DNA from: Eledone cirrhosa
Taxonomy: Eukaryota; Mollusca; Cephalopoda; Octopoda; Eledonidae
Assembly: GCA_964016885.1 (NCBI GenBank)
Contig: OZ024743.1
Location: forward strand, 16,203,472 to 16,267,471
Length of the DNA: 64,000 nt
Direction of reading: 5' to 3'
Position 1 is the first letter of the stretch, and each line of letters opens with the position of its first letter. Positions 21,593-31,789 of the stretch are shown here, one piece after another. Made by a program: the position numbers and the translations under genes. The notes beneath the pieces are model-generated. The model had not been told where the DNA came from. It did not search any database and saw only the letters and a program-made list of their open reading frames with translations.

Positions 21593-21716
21593 ATTATTCA
21601 TAGGTAGTCGATTAAATGAAGTACCCCGTACGGGGTCGATTAAATAAAGTACAAGTAATACACTGGGATAATTGCTGGCGTTGTGCCAAAAGTAGAAACA
21701 ATTATTCATAGGTAGT
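21593..21716 (+). mobile_element. 5'-truncated SINE with flanking direct repeats
   Basis: The SINE 3' part (GGGGTCGATTAAATAAAGTAC to GTGCCAAAAGTAGAAACA) is bracketed by ATTATTCATAGGTAGT at 21593-21608 and 21701-21716. Part of this 16-bp repeat overlaps the ATTATT tail. Between the left repeat and the SINE there is a small scrambled segment with GTACCCCGTACGGGG. This is the clearest target-site duplication in the window. Confidence 0.8.
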
Positions 21717-21719
21717 GGA

Positions 21720-24207
21720 TTATGACTTCCCAAACAGGTGAGACAACCTGGTTTTGTGCAGAAATTGCTTAAAAAGGTCCAAGAAAAGCTATCATTGCAT
21801 GTTTACATATACATTTTCCGATAAGCATATGACAATTGTCTCATCACCAGAGGTCACTTTTCAACTTGAGAGAAAAACAAGAATGTGTAGTTTGAGAGGA
21901 ATTTAGCTGCTATTTCTAGCAGATCAAGTGACTGTGGAGTGAATCCTTCTTTGGCTAGTGTAAATGTAATTCAGATGGTTAGATGGATGGAAAGAAATAT
22001 AGATAGAGGGTTACATGGTAAGAAATAATAAGCTGGTGCAGTCTCTTTGTTTGAACTGCAAATGTTAAGTTTATAAAATATGCTTTATGATTCCAATCAT
22101 TTAATACTATATTCGCTCAGCTATTTTAACTTTGATTATAATAAATGATATAGCTATGGATAACAAGTTTCTTCAAAGAGATTTATTGCCAGTAACTCTA
22201 CAGAAATTCCCCATTTCTATTTTTACATCTTCACTGCTAACTGATAAATGATAATGTAAATCAAAAATAAAATCTATTAATTAATATAATTACATTTGAT
22301 TTTCCTTTTTCCTTTCCTTATCAACCAAAATCTTCAGTCTCTTTCCATACTATTTAATTGACTGCTTCTTCTCCCTCTATTTATTGTCTTTATTGAGGAA
22401 GCATCGATGTAGTCTATTAAAATGCCAAAAGAATCATACAAATCCCACTCAAATCCCACCTTGCCGTCTTATAAAATAATACATAATATATTGTTATCTG
22501 TGTTTCTCTGCATATAGGAAAAACAAGATGATAGCTAGAATGTCTTTGGTTAGGGTTGACATGGATCTAAATACCTTTTCTACTTTTCTATCTTATTCTA
22601 AATGAATGATTCTCAATCAAAGAGTAATATTATCCCCTGGATGTAAAAATTTACATGTTAGAGGGTAAATATATATAAACTAAAAATATATTCTAAAATC
22701 TACAAATCTTTTGCTGAGCCTAGTCATACATATATTATGCAATGGTGGAAGGGAGTATATAAGAGAAGGGGAATTAATTTTGATGTTTGATAGATTTTTA
22801 TTGTCATTATCATCATCATCATTATTATTATAAATATCATCTTTATTCAACATTTGTTTTCTCTAGTAGCAAGCATTGGATGGGTCATCAGAGACTAAGT
22901 CAGTATATAATAGGACTAACTGATCTCTCAGATAAATTGGGTGCTTCATATCACTTATATGCAATCTTTCACTCTAAATAGAGTGCCATGCGTTTAATCA
23001 TAGCCTAACACTAGGAAGGTCATCATATCTTTTATACAAATGAAGAAGCTTCTCTATCCTTGGTTAGCAAATTGTCTATAGCTGTATGTCATTTCTATTA
23101 TTTACCAATTTACAAAGTATACTGGCTACAGTCTATCATGTCACAAACACAAGAAATATTTTTTCCTGACCTTGAGTTCTCTCAACCCTTTCTAGACCTG
23201 GACACCTTTCTATCAGGATTTATGACTGGAAGGTTATTTCAAACTTTACATAGTGTATTAGGTCAATTTTATTGTGGAAGCATGACATTCAATTGACTCA
23301 AAGTTCCTCCCTACACTATGGATGGGGAAGGAAAGATATGATGTCATTGGTAAGTGACAATATGTGTGAGGGGGAGTGGGCGATGACAGTATAATGTCAT
23401 GGAATTATGACATGTATGGTGTTGAGTGGTTTAAAGGGATAGTGTAGGGTGGGTGGAAAATGGGATGAATGACATCTCCATGAAGCCTAACTACTGAGAT
23501 TTCTATTTACCTTTTATACATACCTCACTTGCTTATACCATTGCAGTCATTTGTACACTATATTGGATTCTTCTCTCAGCTTGTCCACATTATCTCATTC
23601 ATGCACACAAACACTACACATCTACCATTGTGTATTCACTCCATCTCCCTCTTGTCCTTGCAGGTCCTTGGAAGTGATTGCCTATGTCTACTGACTGTAG
23701 CATCACTGATCACATGCAGGCATCACATAGTTTACTCGTCATGTCTAAAGCAAATCCACTTACTGACAACATATTTGAACTCCTTAAGTATTCTCTAGCA
23801 CAATCTGACTGGTGTGCTCACATACAGAGCATCCATGCAGAGCTGTTGACTAGGTCACACAAGCAACACAATCTTTCAATAAGCTCTTGGGCAATTGAGA
23901 GAATTTATTTCATGCATGCTCCTCTTTCCTGCATTCATATCATACAAGGAATATCTTTTCTGCTAACCTATTTGTAATCATGGTACATCACTTACATATT
24001 CATATGGCACTTTTGTGAATCTCTCTTCAACATATCAAATAAGAATAATCTCTGACGGTGTCTAGTTCTTGTCCTCCATCCCACCTATCGAGATCTTTCT
24101 CTTCATCAAGCCAAGTTTATGTTTAGGCTCATCGATTCAAGAGTCCTCATTAATGTCTAGGATGTTGCTTCTAACTCCCCCAGCGAGAGGTGACATGTCT
24201 GCAAATA
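21720..24207. other. Unassigned stretch with one dispersed block
   Basis: No supported gene. At 21898-21950 is GAATTTAGCTGCTATTTCTAG with CAGATCAAGTGAC, a block whose core GCTGCTATTT recurs at 48.2 and 53.0 kb. The rest is AT-rich, with (CAT)n/(ATT)n around 22810-22840. Confidence 0.45.
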
Positions 24208-24713
24208 TGTCTAGCTGCAAGATGATAATTGAACTATAATTAGTGCCATATAATAATGATAAAATACAAAATCATGCTCTTTTAATTTGGATTACATGTA
24301 TTTGGGGTAAGTCATTCTGCATAAAACATTTACATATCGTGAGATATGGTATTGAAAATAGAATAAAAAATAATATTCGATTCCCAAAGATTATATTGAT
24401 TTGGGGGTGAATAATTCTTCATAAAACATTTACGTAACGTTGGACCTGACCAAGAGAGAAACATCTTTTCTTATCTGGTCTGTATTAAGATATTCAACAA
24501 ACTTCTTTCAATGCTGATGGAAGCAGTATCTTATCATGATGGTTAATTCATATGAGAATAGAGGGGAAATGGTGGAACGACAACGTTAATGGAAATAAGT
24601 GTGGCAATGAAGATGAAATACAAAATAATATATCAATGTGCGTGTCTAGCTGCAAGCTGAAAATTTAGCTATAATTAGTGTATGGTAATGAAGATAAAAT
24701 ACAAAATAATGCT
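24208..24713 (+). repeat. Nested direct repeats (two pairs)
   Basis: 24208-24278 and 24643-24713 share TGTCTAGCTGCAAG, CTATAATTAGTG and GATAAAATACAAAAT. In between, 24300-24340 and 24400-24440 share TTTGGGG and CATAAAACATTTAC. A third partial copy of the ATGAAGATGAAATACAAAAT motif is at 24607. The region looks like an internally duplicated segment. Confidence 0.65.
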
Positions 24714-24774
24714 ATAACTTAGTCTAAAGGGTAAATGGCAAATTAGATCAAACAAAAGAGGTAAAGAGCAGAAA

Positions 24775-25390
24775 GGTCTTTTTCTCTTTAATCCTTCTTA
24801 TTACTATTCTACCATATTGGTTTTTTTCTTCCATCTCAGCTTTACTTTTGTCTCTGATACATACACTCTTGGCCACTTTCATGCTCCATCTTTCATTCTC
24901 TCAATCTATATTTTTTCAATCATTCTCTCATAATTCTCTCATTCCTCTAATCAACATTCTTTCTCTCTCTAATGTCTGTCCTCTCTTCTGTAGAACATCT
25001 GTCTACATCTTTCTACCTATTTCAGTCTCTATTGAAAGCTGTTGCTTTTCTCCTTTTGTATCTCATATTCTTTTTATTTTTATATCCCTCTCACATCTTC
25101 CATCTTACTACTCTATCTATATTATTTCTCAAACACCAATTTCATTTTACCTTCTTATATTTCATAATTCCAGTCATTACTCCCCCAATCTCTTGCTTAC
25201 TCTTACTCACACTATTTCTTCGAAATATTTACTTGTCATTCTAATTTTATTTCTATCCATATATCACCTTTCCTCACTTTCCTTGTTATCTTAAGTTCGC
25301 TCTATTCACTTTGCTTCTGTCTTCACAACATTCCTTTACATCTTCTATGCTTTTTCTTTGATTTGTGAGTAGAATTGCATTTTTCCTTCC
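24775..25390. other. Pyrimidine-rich stretch
   Basis: The plus strand is strongly T+C-rich, which alone explains the 148-codon open frame at 24848-25294 (Ser/Leu/Phe/Ile-rich, no domain). No gene supported. Confidence 0.7.
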
Positions 25391-25406
25391 AGCTTCCAGC
25401 CGAATT

Positions 25407-26052
25407 CATCATCATCATCATCATCACCGTTTTACGTCCGTTCTTCCACGCTAGCATGGGTTAGACGGGTTGTCCTGTTGTGGGCAGTGTCTGGTCGGCT
25501 GACCATGCCTTGCTCATACAGGAACTGATCTGGCTTGATTTCTACAGCTGGATGCCCTTCCTAACACCAACCTCATTTACAGTGAGTGCTGGGTGCTTTT
25601 TCGTGGCGCCTACACGTCCACTTTACAGTGTGGGCTGGGTGCTTTTTTTTTTGCCGTGGCACCTCCACGGCCACCTTGCGGTGGGGGTGGGGTGGGGGGG
25701 GGGCATATTGTTTATATGCTTCAGCATGTACCCATGGGAGGTCGGGTATCCTGTATTACTGCGTGACGCCAGAAGTCACGGTCGTGTGTCATTGACTTTG
25801 AGAGGTGTAGTTGGGTAAGGTCGGCTTTTATCACCTCATACCAAGTCATCTTGGGTCTCCCCACTCCGCGGTTTCCATCAACTTCTAGTGCTCTGCACCT
25901 TTTTATGCAGCTGTCATCCTTCATACGCATCACATGTCCATACCAGCGTAACCGCCTCTCCTGCACGCAGCATTTGATTCCTCTTATGCTCAGTCTCTCT
26001 CTCAATTCCTTTATGCTTTGTCGTTCACGTATATTACTGTTACACATCCATC
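25407..26052 (-). pseudogene. LINE family A: C-terminal end and 3' UTR, young copy
   Basis: Near-identical to 7040-7650. Minus-strand coding from 26052: GWMCNSNIRERQSIKELRER, CVQERRLRWYGHVMRMKDDS, CIKRCRALEVDGNRGVGRPK, MTWYEVIKADLTQLHL, ending TRPPMGTC and a stop at about 25721. This copy keeps the ~17 bp missing at 7.5 kb, so its C-terminus is in one frame. The 3' UTR has a G-run (25681-25701) and a (GAT)n end at 25407. It is 5'-truncated at 26052, upstream of which the sequence is unrelated. The RT palm is absent, so it is inactive. Confidence 0.88.
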
Positions 26053-26235
26053 CCAACAGTGAATTAGCAGTAGCAATATCAACAGTGGCACCAGCAGCAG
26101 GAAAAGTAATGTCATATTTATTATTTTTATAGTTGTTATACATTTTGTTATTCTAGGGATGGTGGGGGTGTTGGTGGGTGAGGTGAGGTAGTTATGGAAA
26201 TAGAAAGAAATTATTGAAAATAAGTCAATCAGAGG

Positions 26236-26702
26236 ATTATTATTATTATTGTTCTTTGAGTCTCAGTCATTGATGTTATTTAACTGCAAAGTTTGTTGAA
26301 ATGAATATCAAGCCGCTACCTGCAGCCTCAGATATTCAGCACGTATCGGACAGTTCTTGCTGTTCCCAGCAAGCATGCCTTTTGAAGTGTTCCAAAAAGC
26401 AGGGCTGGACTAATCTTCTTTAAACTTCCTTGGAAACTCTTTGAGACAGTACCTAGCGCGCCTATGACAATCGGGACGACCTTGATTTCATGGCAGTTCC
26501 AAATCCTTTTTAACTCCCACTTTAAAGCCTGGTATCGGTTAATTTTCTCCCGCTCCTTTTCTTGCACTTTCGTGTCAAATGGGCAGGCTACATCTACAAT
26601 CAGGCACAATCTTTTTTTCTTGTCCAAAACCACCAGGTCAGGCCTATTGTGTTCCAGTTTCTTGTCTGTCTGTATCATAAAATCCCATAGAACCTTCACC
26701 TG
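26236..26702 (-). pseudogene. REL-type LINE family C, copy 3: endonuclease C-terminus
   Basis: The minus strand (26699-26328) encodes HNRPDLVVLDKKKRLCLIVD, then VACPFDTKVQEKEREKINRY, PIVIGALGTVSKS, LQKACLLGTARTVRYVLNI and a stop. The RPD...(I)VD...K..RY pattern is the PD-(D/E)xK restriction-like endonuclease found at the C-terminus of R2/R4-group non-LTR elements. The 3' UTR carries ATGACTGAGACTCAAAGAAC and ends in (AAT)n at 26236-26250. The element is 5'-truncated at 26702, where it directly meets a SINE fragment. No RT domain. Confidence 0.85.
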
Positions 26703-26816
26703 ATCGTAACGGGGTCGATAATTTAAAGTACCAGTAATGCACTGGCTAATTGCTGGCCTTGTGCCAAACGTAGAAACAATTATTATTATTATTATTATTA
26801 TTATTGTTATTATTAC
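26703..26816 (+). mobile_element. 5'-truncated SINE with (ATT)n tail
   Basis: ACGGGGTCGATAATTTAAAG, CAGTAATGCACTGG, GCTGGCCTTGTGCCAAACGT, then (ATT)n at 26779-26816. The left edge is the truncation point of LINE C copy 3. The tail is continuous with the 3' end of LINE D copy 1. Confidence 0.85.
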
Positions 26817-27945
26817 CTTTGCATTTATCTTGCTTTACGTTCATACGAGTTATCACCAAGTCACCACCAGTGACCTCAAGAGACAACAAGGTCTGCCATG
26901 TTCAAGAAAGAACACACACACACACACATGCATCTTTAGGTGTTTTGACTTGTGATGTACATATATTGACAGAACCTTCCTTAGTATATGGGCAGTTCCC
27001 ATTAGTACTATCTTTTGTATTTTTCCTATACGCGGGTTTCCTGGGAATTTGCGATAAGTAATCATTAGACCTCTTAGGTATCATTCCTAGAGCGCCTACA
27101 ACCAGTGGTATGGTTTTAGTTCTCAATTTCAACATTTTTCCAATTTCTATCTCCAGGTCCTTATACTTGCTCAATTTTTCAAAAGTTTTTATAGATACAT
27201 TCTTGTCTATTGAAACGGACATATCAATTAGCAGGCACACCCTCTTTTTAAAGTCCTTCAGTATTATATCAGGTCTATTTGCATCTATTTTTCGGTCTGT
27301 TTGGATGCTAAAGTTCCACAAGATTGAGATGTGATTTTTTCAATCTTGGGAGGTAGTTGATGCTCCCACCAATTCTTTTGATGGGGCAGGTCAAAATGCT
27401 TACACATTATCCAATATATATATTGTGCAGCTCTGTCGTGCCTGTTTCGGTAATAGGTTGGAGCTATAGGACTGCACATTGAAATTATATGATCAATGGT
27501 CTCTGGTTGTTTTTTACATACACGGCATAATGGGTTGCACCCATTTTTTATTATGTTGGCTTGGTAATTTTTTATTGGCAGACACTGATCTTGCACTGAT
27601 ATAATTAGTCCTTCAGTCTCCGATTTCAGTCCAGAGGATGCCAACCACTGATGGGTTAAAGTTTTGTCAACATCAGGATTGTTAGCTCTTTCTGGGTATT
27701 TTCCATACAGCGGCTTTTCTTGCCATTTCTTATACAGTTTCTGTAGCAGTTCTTTGCTTGCAGTTACTTTTACCTACTTTGCTTTTTCTGTGTTTTTCAT
27801 TTCAGCAGTACATGGAACTTCTGAAATATGTAGTTCATTACTGTATCTTGGTGCATCTTTTGTAATGGAGTATGATCTTTTGATGCTTTCGTGTTTCAAA
27901 ATGAGTTTGATCACCCAATCATGTGATTCCCTTAGATATGTAGAT
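26817..27945 (-). pseudogene. REL-type LINE family D, copy 1: CCHC and endonuclease region
   Basis: The minus strand from 27945 encodes ESHDWVIKLILKHESIKRS and ISEVPCTAEMKNTEKAK, then a stop, EKPLYGKYPERANNPDVDK and WLASSGLKSETEGLIISVQD. A CCHC finger follows (CRVCKKQPETIDHIISMC, i.e. C-x2-C-x7-H-x4-C). After a frameshift near 27300 comes the REL endonuclease (ANRPDIILKDFKKRVCLLID, KTFEKLSKYKDLEIEI), then PLVVGALGMIPK. The RT domain lies upstream and is missing (5' truncation at an (ATT)n tract). The 3' UTR (26817-26900) contains AGACCTTGTTGTCTCTTGAG. The element is bounded by (ATT)n on both sides. Inactive. Confidence 0.85.
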
Positions 27946-28028
27946 ATTATTATTATTATTATTGTTCTTTGAGTCTCAGTCATTGTTGTTATGTTACTGG
28001 AAAGTTTGTTGAAATGAATATCAAGCCA

Positions 28029-28730
28029 CTACCTGCAGCCTAAGATATTCAGGACATATCGGAGGGTTCTTGCTGTTCCAAGCAAGCATGCCTTTTGAAG
28101 TGTTCCAAAAAGCGGGGCGGGACCAATTTTCTTTAACCATCCTTGGAAACTCTTTGAGATAGTACCTAGTGCGCCTATGACAATCGGGACCACTTTGACT
28201 TCATGGCAGTTCCAAATCCTTTTTACCTCCCACTTTAAGTCCTGGTATCGGTTAATTTTCTCCCTCTCCCTCTCTTGCACACTCGCATCGAATGGGCAGG
28301 CTACATCCACTATCAGGCACGATCTTTTTCCCTTGTCCAAAACCACTAGGTCAGGTCTGTTGTGTTCCAGTTTCTTGTCCGTCTGTTTGATAAAATCCCA
28401 CAGCACCTCCACCTGATCGTTCTCTATCACCGACTCTGGCTTATGCTCATACCACTTCTCAGAATGTGGTAAATTATTTACTTTGCATATGTGCCAATGG
28501 ATCACCTTGCCCATCACATCATGTCTCCAGCCCTTATAGTGAGTCTGGGCTAGGTATTTACACTCGGATACAATGTGAGCCATAGTCTCCTCTCTCTCTG
28601 CACAGATCCTACACAGTGGGCTAGCCTCATCATTGTAAATATGGTGTTTCAGCCACGTTGTTTTGAGGGCCTGCTCTTGCGCAGCCATTAGCATTTCTTC
28701 TGTAGCCTTTTTAAGGTCTCCTCTTTTCAA
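28029..28730 (-). pseudogene. LINE C copy 1: CCHC finger and restriction-like endonuclease
   Basis: An open frame of 233 codons. KRGDLKKATEEMLMAAQEQA, then CRICAEREETMAHIVSEC (C-x2-C-x7-H-x4-C), then YKGWRHDVMGKVIHWHICK, HNRPDLVVLDKGKRSCLIVD (PD...D), VACPFDASVQEREREKINRY (K..RY), PIVIGALGTISKSFQGWLKK and CLLGTARTLRYVLNI. This is the C-terminal half of an R2/R4-group ORF: zinc finger for target binding followed by the nuclease that nicks target DNA for target-primed reverse transcription. About 185 bp of stop-containing sequence separates it from the RT frame. The nuclease motifs look intact, in contrast to the RT. Confidence 0.85.
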
Positions 28731-28917
28731 CCAGTTCCATGTCTGTGGATCTCTAAATTCAGTTTTCTCAAAGAAGGTACAATGAAGGGATTTTTCATGA
28801 AGGTTGCTCTTTCTCCTGGTTGTTATTTCTTACTTGGACATCCCCTGGTCTATTGTCCTCTCCTTCAGTACAATTTAGAGCATTGGCTCCCTACACGTAT
28901 TTGTGTAGGTTGTTGTT

Positions 28918-30279
28918 CTACATCTGAACACAGTCCTCTATGCTGATAAGACCTCTTCCACCTTCAGATCTCCTTAAGTAGAGTCTATCGACATCACTCC
29001 TCTTGTGGAACATGTTGTAGATAGTCAATAGCTTCCTAGTTTTCCTATACATTTCTTTTTGTTCAGCAACATTCCATCTCAGAATTCCAGCACTGTACCT
29101 AATAATAGACACAGCTCGGGAATTTACTGCACTTATGGCATTCCTACTGTTCAGATGTGACTTTAATACGCTCCTTATTCTCCGAATGTATTCAGATCTT
29201 ATCAATTCCTTCATCTTTTTGTTCTTGATGTCATCAGCCTCCAAAACACCTAAATATTTGTATCCTTCTTCAGTATCAATTTCCTTTATCATCTCACCTG
29301 TTGGTACCTGGATTCCGTTGCTTCTGCTCAATTTACCCCTCTTCATCACAAGGACTCCACACTTACTAATACCAAATTGCATACATATATCATTGCTCAA
29401 AATACGTACAGTATCAACAAACACACCCAACTCCTTCTCACTCTTCCCGAAGAGCTTAAGATAGTCCATGAAGAGGAGGTGATTGTTGGTAAGCTCTCCT
29501 TTTCCCAACTTGTATCCTGCTCTCACTTTTCGCAGTATAATGGTCAGTGGGATCAAGGCAAGGACAAACAACAGACGGGCCAAACTATCTCCCTGGAAGA
29601 TAACTCTCTTGATCTTCACGCCTCCCAAAGATTCTCCGACCGATATTAACTCTGTTTTCCAGGACTTCATACTTTTGCTCAAAAACTGTCTGATGTTATC
29701 TGCCACCTTGAAGATCTCTAGGCTTTTGGTTATCCAAGAATGAGGTACCATGTCGAATGCCTTTTTGTAGTATATCCATCCCATGGCAAGACCAGTGTGT
29801 CTCCTCCTACAATTCCTCATTAGTATCTTATCAATAAGTAACTGGTCCGTTGTACCACGGGACTTCTTTCGGCATCCTTTCTGTTTGTCCGGTAACAAGT
29901 TGTTTATGTGGTGGTGCTGGTAGATTTCCTCAGACACAATGCTTGTTAACAGTTTCCACATTACGGACAGACATGTGATAGGTCTATAGTTGGTAACATC
30001 ATTACCCTTGGTTCGGTCTTTCATTACCAGAACTGTGGTACCTTTTGTCAACCACTCTGGTACCTCACCTGACATTAAGCAGTCATTGAAGATGGTTGTC
30101 AGTTTCAGGTGGAGGGATGTTATATTTTTAATCCAATACACCTGCACACCATCTGGGCCTGGTGATTTCCAGTTGGTTAGTTTTTTGGCCTGCCCCATAA
30201 GAGTTTCAACTGTGATACTCAAATCAGTTTGTTGGTGTGCTTGTTCACTAATCTCCTTTTGTACTGTCTCAATCCACAC
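28918..30279 (-). pseudogene. LINE C copy 1: reverse transcriptase domain with two catalytic Asp changed to Tyr
   Basis: 453 uninterrupted codons. The RT fingers and palm are clear: NWKSPGPDGVQVYWIKN (motif 0), NYRPITCLSVMWKLL (motifs 1-2), motif A region AMGWIYYKKAFDMVPHSW, motif B IFQGDSLARLLF, motif C HLLFMDYLKLFGKSE, then thumb residues EGYKYLGVLEADDIKNKK. In this family motif A is normally WIDYKKA and motif C FMDDLKL. Here the catalytic Asp of motif A is Tyr (TAC) and the second Asp of motif C is Tyr (TAT), each one G-to-T change. Motif B has AR in place of the usual SP. A polymerase lacking two of its three metal ligands should be inactive. Frameshifts lie upstream (~30285) and stops downstream. 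Confidence 0.9.
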
Positions 30280-30284
30280 TGCCT

Positions 30285-30900
30285 GAATGTTATGTTTAAA
30301 ATCCTCTCCAGAATGTCTTAGTTTGTTCCGCCTTAGGGATCATGTCGTTGCCTCTTTCTTTCCCTTCAAACTGTCCAAACAGCATCTTCTGGTTGTTGTC
30401 AAACTTGCGGTTCTGTCTATACTGACCGACTCTGCTCTCGTATCGACTAATCTTTGCGCTCTTTGCTACAATGCGTTGCTTCAGTTCCTCTATGATACTA
30501 TTTAGCTTTTTCCTCCTAGTTTTGTACTTTATTTCCAAACTATTTTTAGTGTATATGTTTTGTAGTGTCCCATTCACTAGGGACTCAAGCTTTCCAATGT
30601 CATTTCTCATTTCACGGATTTGACCATTCAGTCGTTTATTCCACCAAGGTCTGATCTTTCTTGTTTGTTGTTTACTCTCTCTTTTATGTAAAGTAATTTC
30701 CTCACCGCATTTGCTGTTGCTTTGAGGATATTATGGCACTGGTGAAGCTTCCTCACCTCAAGGTATGGGATGACTTTGTTTACATTAGCTGGTGTTTCCT
30801 TTAACATTTTCCTGTTTACAAATCTTAGGTTCATAGGTTTCCCACTATCATTGTTCATTTCATCTACCACTAAGTTTAGGATATCAACGAAATCTTGTCC
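30285..30900 (-). pseudogene. LINE C copy 1: N-terminal helical/basic region
   Basis: Two frames read GQDFVDILNLVVDEMNND (30900 downward), LEVRKLHQCHNILKATANAV, then MRNDIGKLESLVNGTLQNIY, IIEELKQRIVAKSAKISRYE, QYRQNRKFDNNQKMLFGQFE, KTFWRGF. A one-base frameshift precedes the RT frame, which resumes at HNIQAVWIE. The region is Lys/Arg/Gln-rich and probably coiled-coil. It corresponds to the segment in family D just before its RT. The extreme N-terminus and 5' UTR are missing. Confidence 0.75.
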
Positions 30901-31548
30901 TATTATTATTATTGTTATTACTCTTTGAGTCTCAGTCATTGATGTTAGTTAACTGGAAAGTTTGTTGAAATGAATATCAAGCCACTACCTGCAACCTCAG
31001 ATATTCAGGACGTATAGGAGGGTTCTTGCTGTTCCCAGCAAGCATGCCTTTTGAAGCGTTCCAAAAAGCGTGAAGGGGTCAATTTTCTTTAACCATCCCT
31101 GGAAACTTTTTGAGATAGCCCCTAGTGCGCCTATGACAATCGGGATCACTTTGACTTCATGGCAGTTCCAAATCCTTTTTACCTCCCACTTTAAGTCCTG
31201 GTATCGGTTAATGTTCTCCCTCTCCTTCTCTTGCACTCTCGTGTCGAATGGGCAGGCCACATCCACAATCAGGCACGATCTTTTTTCTTTGTCCAAAACG
31301 ACCAGGTCAGGTCTATTGTGTTCCAGTTTCTTGTCTGTCTGTATCCTAAAATCCCACAGCACCTTCACCTGATCGTTTTCTATCACCGCCTCTGGCTTAT
31401 GCTCATACCACTTCTCAGAATGTTGTGAATTGTTTACTTTGCATAGGTGCCAGTGGATCACCCTGCCCATCACATCATGTCTCCAGCCCTTATAGTTAGT
31501 CTGGGCTAGGTGTTTACACTCGGATACAATGTGCCACAAGTCTCCTCT
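30901..31548 (-). pseudogene. REL-type LINE family C, copy 2: finger remnant and endonuclease
   Basis: The minus strand (31539-30997) reads HIVSECKHLAQTNYKGWRHD (second half of the CCHC finger), VIHWHLCKVNNSQHSEKWYE, HNRPDLVVLDKEKRSCLIVD, INRYQDLKWEVKRIWNC, PIVIGALGAISKSFQGWLKK and ACLLGTARTLLYVLNI, then a stop and a 3' UTR with ATGACTGAGACTCAAAGAGT. It is 5'-truncated inside the finger. (ATT)n lies on both sides (30901-30915 and 31549-31580). One open frame covers the whole remaining part, so this copy is younger or less damaged than copy 1. Confidence 0.87.
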
Positions 31549-31580
31549 TATTAATATTATTATTATTATTATTATTATTG
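31549..31580. repeat. (ATT)n junction tract
   Basis: Joins the truncated 5' side of LINE C copy 2 to the start of the Tx1-like LINE. Confidence 0.95.
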
Positions 31581-31789
31581 GCGACCTACTTAGTAAATCG
31601 TATCATCGTGAGCTCCGCTAAGGTCTGTTATTTCCGTTTGTTAAAAATTGTCATTTATGGAAAATTTTTATTGTTAACTATATATATGCGCACATACATT
31701 GTTTTCCGAAAAGGACACCCAAAAAGATTGGGGCCTGGTGCCCAAAATTTAAACTTTTATGATTATCAAAAAATTTTTTTGAAAAAAAA

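Larger units (their letters stand above)
27946..30900 (-). mobile_element. REL-type LINE family C, copy 1 (near complete except the 5' end)
   Basis: A ~2.95-kb minus-strand element bounded by (ATT)n at 27945-27963 and at 30901-30915. In order it contains an N-terminal basic/helical region, reverse transcriptase, CCHC finger, REL endonuclease and a short 3' UTR with the ACTGAGACTCAAAGAAC motif. The 5' end is truncated within the N-terminal coding region. The coding pieces are described separately. Confidence 0.85.

Noticed and set aside
24848..25294. 148-codon open frame, Ser/Leu/Phe-rich, could suggest a membrane protein
   Set aside because: The region is T+C-rich, which removes stop codons on this strand and yields hydrophobic residues. 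There are no conserved motifs, and the overlapping frame at 24972-25244 is equally open.
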